Under the pieces are notes generated by a model that searched no databases, had not been told where the DNA came from, and saw only the letters and a program-made list of their open reading frames with translations. A stretch of 64,000 nt of DNA, taken from positions 1,984,001-2,048,000 of the forward strand of contig NZ_CP128355.1 in assembly GCF_038789205.1 (NCBI RefSeq), read 5' to 3'. Position numbers and translations under genes: made by a program. Position 1 is the first letter of the stretch; each line of letters begins with the position of its first letter. This DNA comes from Staphylococcus hsinchuensis (GTDB lineage Bacteria; Bacillota; Bacilli; Staphylococcales; Staphylococcaceae). Shown in pieces: positions 59,901 to 64,000 of the stretch.

Positions 59901-59946
59901 AAAACATCACCCTTTTTAATAATTAAATTAAATCGAGTAATGTTTT
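59901..59946 (-). terminator. Terminator of the hem operon
   Basis: On the minus strand AAAACATTACTC pairs with GGGTGATGTTTT (12 bp, two G-U) followed by TTTTT, just after the hemY stop. Confidence 0.8.
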
Positions 59947-59954
59947 TTAATCTA

Positions 59955-61349
59955 TTATTCTATTTCATTTAATAGAGATTCAACCGCATCTTTACCTTGT
60001 TGTATACAATCCGGTAAACCTACCGCTTCAAATGAAGCACCTGTTATTCTTAATTTTGGATAATTTTTAATAATGTGTGACTGAATATCTTTAACTTTAT
60101 CGATATGACCCACTCTATATTGTGGCATACTCTGTGGTAATCGGTTTACAATACTGAATTCAGGATCGCCATTAATATTCATCATTTTATTTAAATCGTT
60201 TCTTACTATCGACACGATTTCATCGTCGTTATGAGCATCTAATGTAGTGTCACCTGGTTTACCTACGTAAGCACGCAACAATACTTTACCTTCTGGTGTT
60301 GTGAATGGCCATTTTTTACTTGTCCAAGTACAAGCTGTAATTGTCGTATTGCTCGTACGTGCAATAACAAACCCTGTGCCGTCGTACGTGTTTTCAATGT
60401 CTTTTTCATCAAATGCCAATACAACTGTAGCAACTGACGTAGATTGCATTTCTTTAAAGTAATCAAACGCTGGATCATTCTCGAACCATTTTATAAAAGT
60501 TTGGTGTGGTGTTGTAACTAATACCCCATCGAAAGCAATCTTTTGATTAGTAAAGTGTAAATGATAATGTTTCTGAGATTGAGTAATATCATTTACTCTA
60601 GTATTATATACAATCTTTACTCCTTGGTGTTCTACATATTTAGTTAAACTTTCAATAAATGAACTTAATCCATTTTTAAATTGTCTAAATTGACCTTTCG
60701 GGGCACCAGGATAAAGCTGTCTTTGCTGTTGGCGCTGTATCTTCTCATATTTCATCCCTTTAATTAAGCTACCGAATTGCTCTTCTCTCTGCTTAAATTC
60801 AGGGAAGGTACTCATTAAACTTAAGTCATCTATATTTGTGCCGTAAATACCACCCATTAATGGTTCTATGAGATTTTCAAGTACTTCATCACCTAATCTT
60901 GCTCGGAAAAAGTGTCCTACTGAAATATCATTTTCCATCTGTGTTGGACGCTTTAAATAATCTAAACCGGCTCTCAGTTTACCTATCGGTGAAATGAGTT
61001 TCGTTTGTAAAAATGGTTTCAGACTTGTCGGTATTCCCAAAATGGATCCACCTGGGATAGGATAAAGTTTATTTTTAGCATAGATATAAGATTGACCTGT
61101 TTGATTTGTAACGAGATCTGACTCTAAACCAATGTCTTTTGCGACATCTGTCATAATATGCTTTCTTCCAAGATACGATTCAGGTCCCAGTTCAATCGTG
61201 TAGCCGTCTTTTCTATATGTTTGAATCTTACCACCTGTTCTATTTGTCGCTTCGTAAATTGTTACGTCAATGTCAGGTCGTTGTCGTTTAATGTAGTATG
61301 CACTTGTTAACCCAGTGATCCCTGCACCTATAATTGCAATTTCCGTCAT
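59955..61349 (-). CDS. hemY: Coproporphyrinogen III oxidase (HemY/CgoX)
   Basis: 464 residues from the ATG at 61349 (MTEIAIIGAGITGLTSAYYI), with GGAGC upstream. FAD site IIGAGITGLTSAYYI and YEATNRTGGKIQTY; C-terminal RITGASFEAVGLPDCIQQGK completes FAD binding. In Gram-positives this soluble enzyme oxidises coproporphyrinogen to coproporphyrin III. Lies 15 bases downstream of hemH. Confidence 0.95.
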   Translation of the reverse strand: MTEIAIIGAGITGLTSAYYIKRQRPDIDVTIYEATNRTGGKIQTYRKDGYTIELGPESYLGRKHIMTDVAKDIGLESDLVTNQTGQSYIYAKNKLYPIPGGSILGIPTSLKPFLQTKLISPIGKLRAGLDYLKRPTQMENDISVGHFFRARLGDEVLENLIEPLMGGIYGTNIDDLSLMSTFPEFKQREEQFGSLIKGMKYEKIQRQQQRQLYPGAPKGQFRQFKNGLSSFIESLTKYVEHQGVKIVYNTRVNDITQSQKHYHLHFTNQKIAFDGVLVTTPHQTFIKWFENDPAFDYFKEMQSTSVATVVLAFDEKDIENTYDGTGFVIARTSNTTITACTWTSKKWPFTTPEGKVLLRAYVGKPGDTTLDAHNDDEIVSIVRNDLNKMMNINGDPEFSIVNRLPQSMPQYRVGHIDKVKDIQSHIIKNYPKLRITGASFEAVGLPDCIQQGKDAVESLLNEIE

Positions 61350-61364
61350 CAACAAGCTCCTTTC

Positions 61365-62288
61365 TTAATAGACAGATTTAATTTCTTCAACGATGGCGCC
61401 TATAAATAAAGGATCTGTGTTAGGCATTACAGGACGATAATAGTTCGCACCTATTTCATCACACACTACTTTACATTCGTAGTCATTATCATATAATACT
61501 TCTAAATGTTCACACACAAATCCAACCGGTGTATATATAAAATGTTTATAACCGTGTTGCTCATAGAGTGATTTCGTTAAATATTGAACATCAGGTCCTA
61601 ACCAAGGTGTGCCTGTATTACCTTCAGACTGCCAACCTTCTGCAACATGTTTAATATGCGTATTCTGTTCAAGGAGTTGGGCAGTTTCATGTAATTCTGT
61701 TGGGTATGGGTCGTTATTTCTTTCAATTAGCCCTTTTGGTAAGCTATGCGCAGAAACCACTAATACAGTATCATCATGCTCTTCTTGAGGTATTTGACTT
61801 AACGTTTCATTAATTTTCTCTGACCAGTATTGTATAAATTGAGGTTGGTGATAATAATGTTGAACGTGCGTTAATGTTATACCATATTTGTCAGCTTCTT
61901 GTTCGGCACGCGTATCATAAGATCCTACTGAAAAGCTAGAATAATGTGGAGCGAGTACTACTGTTACCGCTTCTGTAATACCATCTTCATGCATAGATTG
62001 TACGGCATCTTCGATAAATGGATGGATATGTTTTAGACCAATGTAAAGTTTAAATTCAACATCTGAATATGTTTCATTTAAGGCTTCACATAATGCATTT
62101 GCTTGATTATTAGTAATTCGAGCTAAAGGAGAAAGTCCCCCTATAAATTCATAACGTGCTTTCAAATCTTCAATTTCTTCAGTTGATGGTTTCTTACCAT
62201 GTCTAATATCTGTGTAATATGCTTCTATATCACTTTCTTTATACGGCGTACCGTATGCCATAACTAATAAGCCTATGCGCTTTTTCAT
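61365..62288 (-). CDS. hemH: Coproporphyrin ferrochelatase (HemH/CpfC)
   Basis: 307 residues from the ATG at 62288 (MKKRIGLLVMAYGTP), with AAGGATGA upstream. AYGTPYKESDIEAYYTDIRH, VSAHSLPKGLIERNNDPYP (metal-site His) and TPVGFVCEHLEVLYD with the key Glu are present. Inserts Fe2+ into coproporphyrin. Middle gene of hemE-hemH-hemY. Confidence 0.96.
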   Translation of the reverse strand: MKKRIGLLVMAYGTPYKESDIEAYYTDIRHGKKPSTEEIEDLKARYEFIGGLSPLARITNNQANALCEALNETYSDVEFKLYIGLKHIHPFIEDAVQSMHEDGITEAVTVVLAPHYSSFSVGSYDTRAEQEADKYGITLTHVQHYYHQPQFIQYWSEKINETLSQIPQEEHDDTVLVVSAHSLPKGLIERNNDPYPTELHETAQLLEQNTHIKHVAEGWQSEGNTGTPWLGPDVQYLTKSLYEQHGYKHFIYTPVGFVCEHLEVLYDNDYECKVVCDEIGANYYRPVMPNTDPLFIGAIVEEIKSVY

Positions 62289-62326
62289 TTTCAAATCATC
62301 CTTCAAATAAATTTAATGTATTCTCG

Positions 62327-63361
62327 TTATCTTTGTGTATAGTTATGCACAAACTCAGTAATCTTTCTTAACGTCTCAGGTTTAACTTCTGGGAATACAC
62401 CATGGCCTAAATTGAAAATGTGTTTCCCATGAGCTACACCTTCATCTAAGATAGGTTTTAATCTTTCTTCAATAACATTCCATGGTGCGAGTAGTAATGA
62501 CGGATCTAAATTACCTTGTAATGTTTTAGTGATGTCTAAATCGTGTGCATCTTGAATTGTATATCTCCAATCCAAACCTAATACATCGATAGGTAAATCG
62601 TTCCATTCATTGATTAAATGGCTTGCACCCACACCAAACAAGATAACAGGTACATCATGTTGCGCTTTAATTCCATTGATCAGTTTATTCATAGACGGCT
62701 TAATATAATATCTGTAGTCTTCAACATTAAGTGCCCCTACCCATGAGTCGAAGATTTGGATTAACTCTGCACCTGCTTTGATTTGTGCGTTAACGTATGT
62801 GATAGACATTTCAACTAAATGATCCATCAATGCAAACCAAGTTGCTTCATCGCTGTACATCATAGCCTTTGTATGATTGTAATTTTTTGATGGGCCACCT
62901 TCTATCATATAACTCGCTAGAGTAAATGGTGCGCCTGTAAATCCTATTAATGGTACGTTTAATTTTTCTTCTGTAAGTAACTTAATTGTATCTAGTACAT
63001 AAGGAACATCTCTTTGAGGATCAATTTTCCCTAATTTCTCTACATCTTGAATATTTTTAATAGGATTTTGAATAACGGGGCCAATACCTGATTTAATATC
63101 TACGTCTACACCAATAGGTTTTAGTGGTGTCATGATATCTTTATATAATACTGCAGCATCTGTATTGTAATTATCTACAGGAAGATGTGTCACATATGCA
63201 CATAACTCTGGTTGATGCGTAATTTCAAATAATGAATATTTTTCTTTTAACTTTCTATATTCAGGTTGAGAGCGTCCTGCTTGTCGCATAAACCATACAG
63301 GCGTATGTGAAACTTCCTCTCCCTGAATCATCTTTAAAATTGTATTGTTTTTGCTATGCAC
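62327..63361 (-). CDS. hemE: Uroporphyrinogen decarboxylase
   Basis: 344 residues with a GTG start (63361), AGGAG nine bases upstream. [32 protein letters not shown] and FDSWVGAL are diagnostic; GLDWR and [12 protein letters not shown] follow. Makes coproporphyrinogen III. First gene of the operon. Confidence 0.97.
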   Translation of the reverse strand: MHSKNNTILKMIQGEEVSHTPVWFMRQAGRSQPEYRKLKEKYSLFEITHQPELCAYVTHLPVDNYNTDAAVLYKDIMTPLKPIGVDVDIKSGIGPVIQNPIKNIQDVEKLGKIDPQRDVPYVLDTIKLLTEEKLNVPLIGFTGAPFTLASYMIEGGPSKNYNHTKAMMYSDEATWFALMDHLVEMSITYVNAQIKAGAELIQIFDSWVGALNVEDYRYYIKPSMNKLINGIKAQHDVPVILFGVGASHLINEWNDLPIDVLGLDWRYTIQDAHDLDITKTLQGNLDPSLLLAPWNVIEERLKPILDEGVAHGKHIFNLGHGVFPEVKPETLRKITEFVHNYTQR

Positions 63362-63378
63362 CTTAAGATCCTCCTACA

Positions 63379-63393
63379 TTATAATCATTCTTA
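63379..63393. promoter_or_regulatory. Candidate PerR/Fur box upstream of hemE
   Basis: TTATAATCATTCTTA matches the Per-box TTATAATNATTATAA at 12 of 14 fixed positions, 18 bases before the hemE start and next to its ribosome site. It could tie heme synthesis to peroxide or iron. In AT-rich DNA such partial matches occur by chance. Confidence 0.35.
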
Positions 63394-63621
63394 TTTATAA
63401 TATCATATGTTATTATGTTCGTATTTCGTCATGCTTAAATGTCATAAAAAATTCATACTCAATAAATAATGTCACACTATTTAAAAATCTTTTACCTTCT
63501 ATCAAGAATCTATTATAATATAAGCTAGCAAATATATGTATATATTGGGAAAATTAAACTAAATATAGTAAAGTATAATTGTTACATACAAATAATGGAG
63601 AATAACAAGGGGGATAACGAT

Positions 63622-64000
63622 ATGAAACTATATGTTTCTTATGGTACCTTTGGTTATTTGAATCAGATAAGAATCAATAACCCAGACCATGAATTACTAC
63701 AATTTTCAGCTTCAGATTCTTCAGTAATTATTGAAGAAACTGATACTACAACAGCTTTAAAACAACCTATTGAATATGACATCTTACAATCAGAAGGTGA
63801 ATTAAACGAAGACCATTTCTATTCTGTCATCTTCGTCCCTACTACTGATGACCATGCATATCAATTAGAGAAGAAATTAATGAATGTAACAGCTGATTTC
63901 CAACAATTTGCGGGTTATCGTAGTTATCGTTTATTAAAACCTAACCAAGGTTTAACATATAAGGTTTACTTTGGTTTTAACAAAAGAGCCGACTATGAAG
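63622..64000 (+). CDS. traP: TRAP family protein (TraP/HmoB-like), 5' part
   Basis: 126 residues in the window; the gene runs past the end. MKLYVSYGTFGYLNQIRINN, DHFYSVIFVPTTDDHAYQLE and AGYRSYRLLKPNQGLTYKVY match S. aureus TRAP (about 167 residues). The family folds like antibiotic-biosynthesis monooxygenases and heme-degrading HmoB. Earlier claims of quorum control are disputed; a membrane heme or stress role is likelier. AAGGGGG lies before the ATG. Divergent from hemE, as in S. aureus. Confidence 0.93.
   Translation, partial: MKLYVSYGTFGYLNQIRINNPDHELLQFSASDSSVIIEETDTTTALKQPIEYDILQSEGELNEDHFYSVIFVPTTDDHAYQLEKKLMNVTADFQQFAGYRSYRLLKPNQGLTYKVYFGFNKRADYE

Overview
The window is a chromosomal segment of a staphylococcus, almost certainly a species other than S. 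aureus. The evidence is low GC, gene order matching the S. aureus aroA-to-traP interval, and genes peculiar to the genus: a Rot-type regulator, SigS with a ComK-like partner, SagB, and TRAP. I cannot name the species from sequence alone. Much of the order also follows the Bacillus subtilis ytx/ytp/yto/ytm blocks.

Layout. 0-10.7 kb (minus strand): the 5' end of aroA (DAHP synthase/chorismate mutase), two YtxH/YtxG-type envelope or stress proteins behind a clear SigB promoter, murC, a large SftA-type DNA translocase, ytpR, ytpQ, a thioredoxin-like protein and an M42 aminopeptidase. 10.7-24 kb: a PepSY protein, a frameshifted YtnP-type lactonase, trmB, a YtmP kinase-like protein, dat, pepV, an RsuA-type pseudouridine synthase, the lipid II flippase murJ, a flavoprotein, a rhodanese and T-box-controlled leuS. 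24-36.8 kb: an MFS transporter, ytqAB, rot, ldh with a Rex operator, a lysophospholipase-like hydrolase, putA with a cre site, and the FMN-riboswitch-controlled ribD-ribE-ribBA-ribH operon. 36.9-48.9 kb: an orphan OpuCC-like lipoprotein, sagB, sigS plus a ComK-like gene, transaldolase, two crcB/fluC genes, an aldo/keto reductase with a stop at codon 2, SAM-riboswitch-controlled metK and divergent pckA. 49-54 kb: an Ltp-repeat protein, a hydrolase, a Nudix enzyme, yidD, menC and menE.

54.2-58.0 kb is the accessory part. It lies between menE and a cluster of eight tRNA genes, the interval that from memory carries the genomic island nuSa-beta in S. aureus. Here it holds small hydrophobic peptides, a MmcQ/YjbR protein, an unknown membrane protein and a membrane-anchored DUF4041 plus GIY-YIG (T5orf172) nuclease. 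That architecture matches the anti-phage protein SNIPE. Beyond it, against the 3' end of tRNA-Ser, are four copies of TTGGCGT spaced on one helical face, which look like integrase arm sites left by a mobile element. After the tRNAs come a small hydrolase, the heme genes hemY-hemH-hemE and the start of traP.

The most unusual observations are the SNIPE-like nuclease in an alternative cargo at this island site, the phased repeats beside tRNA-Ser, a Walker A Ser-to-Phe change in the SftA-type translocase, a frameshift removing the last metal ligand of YtnP, a nonsense codon right after the start of the aldo/keto reductase, and a three-copy intergenic repeat of about 160 bp.
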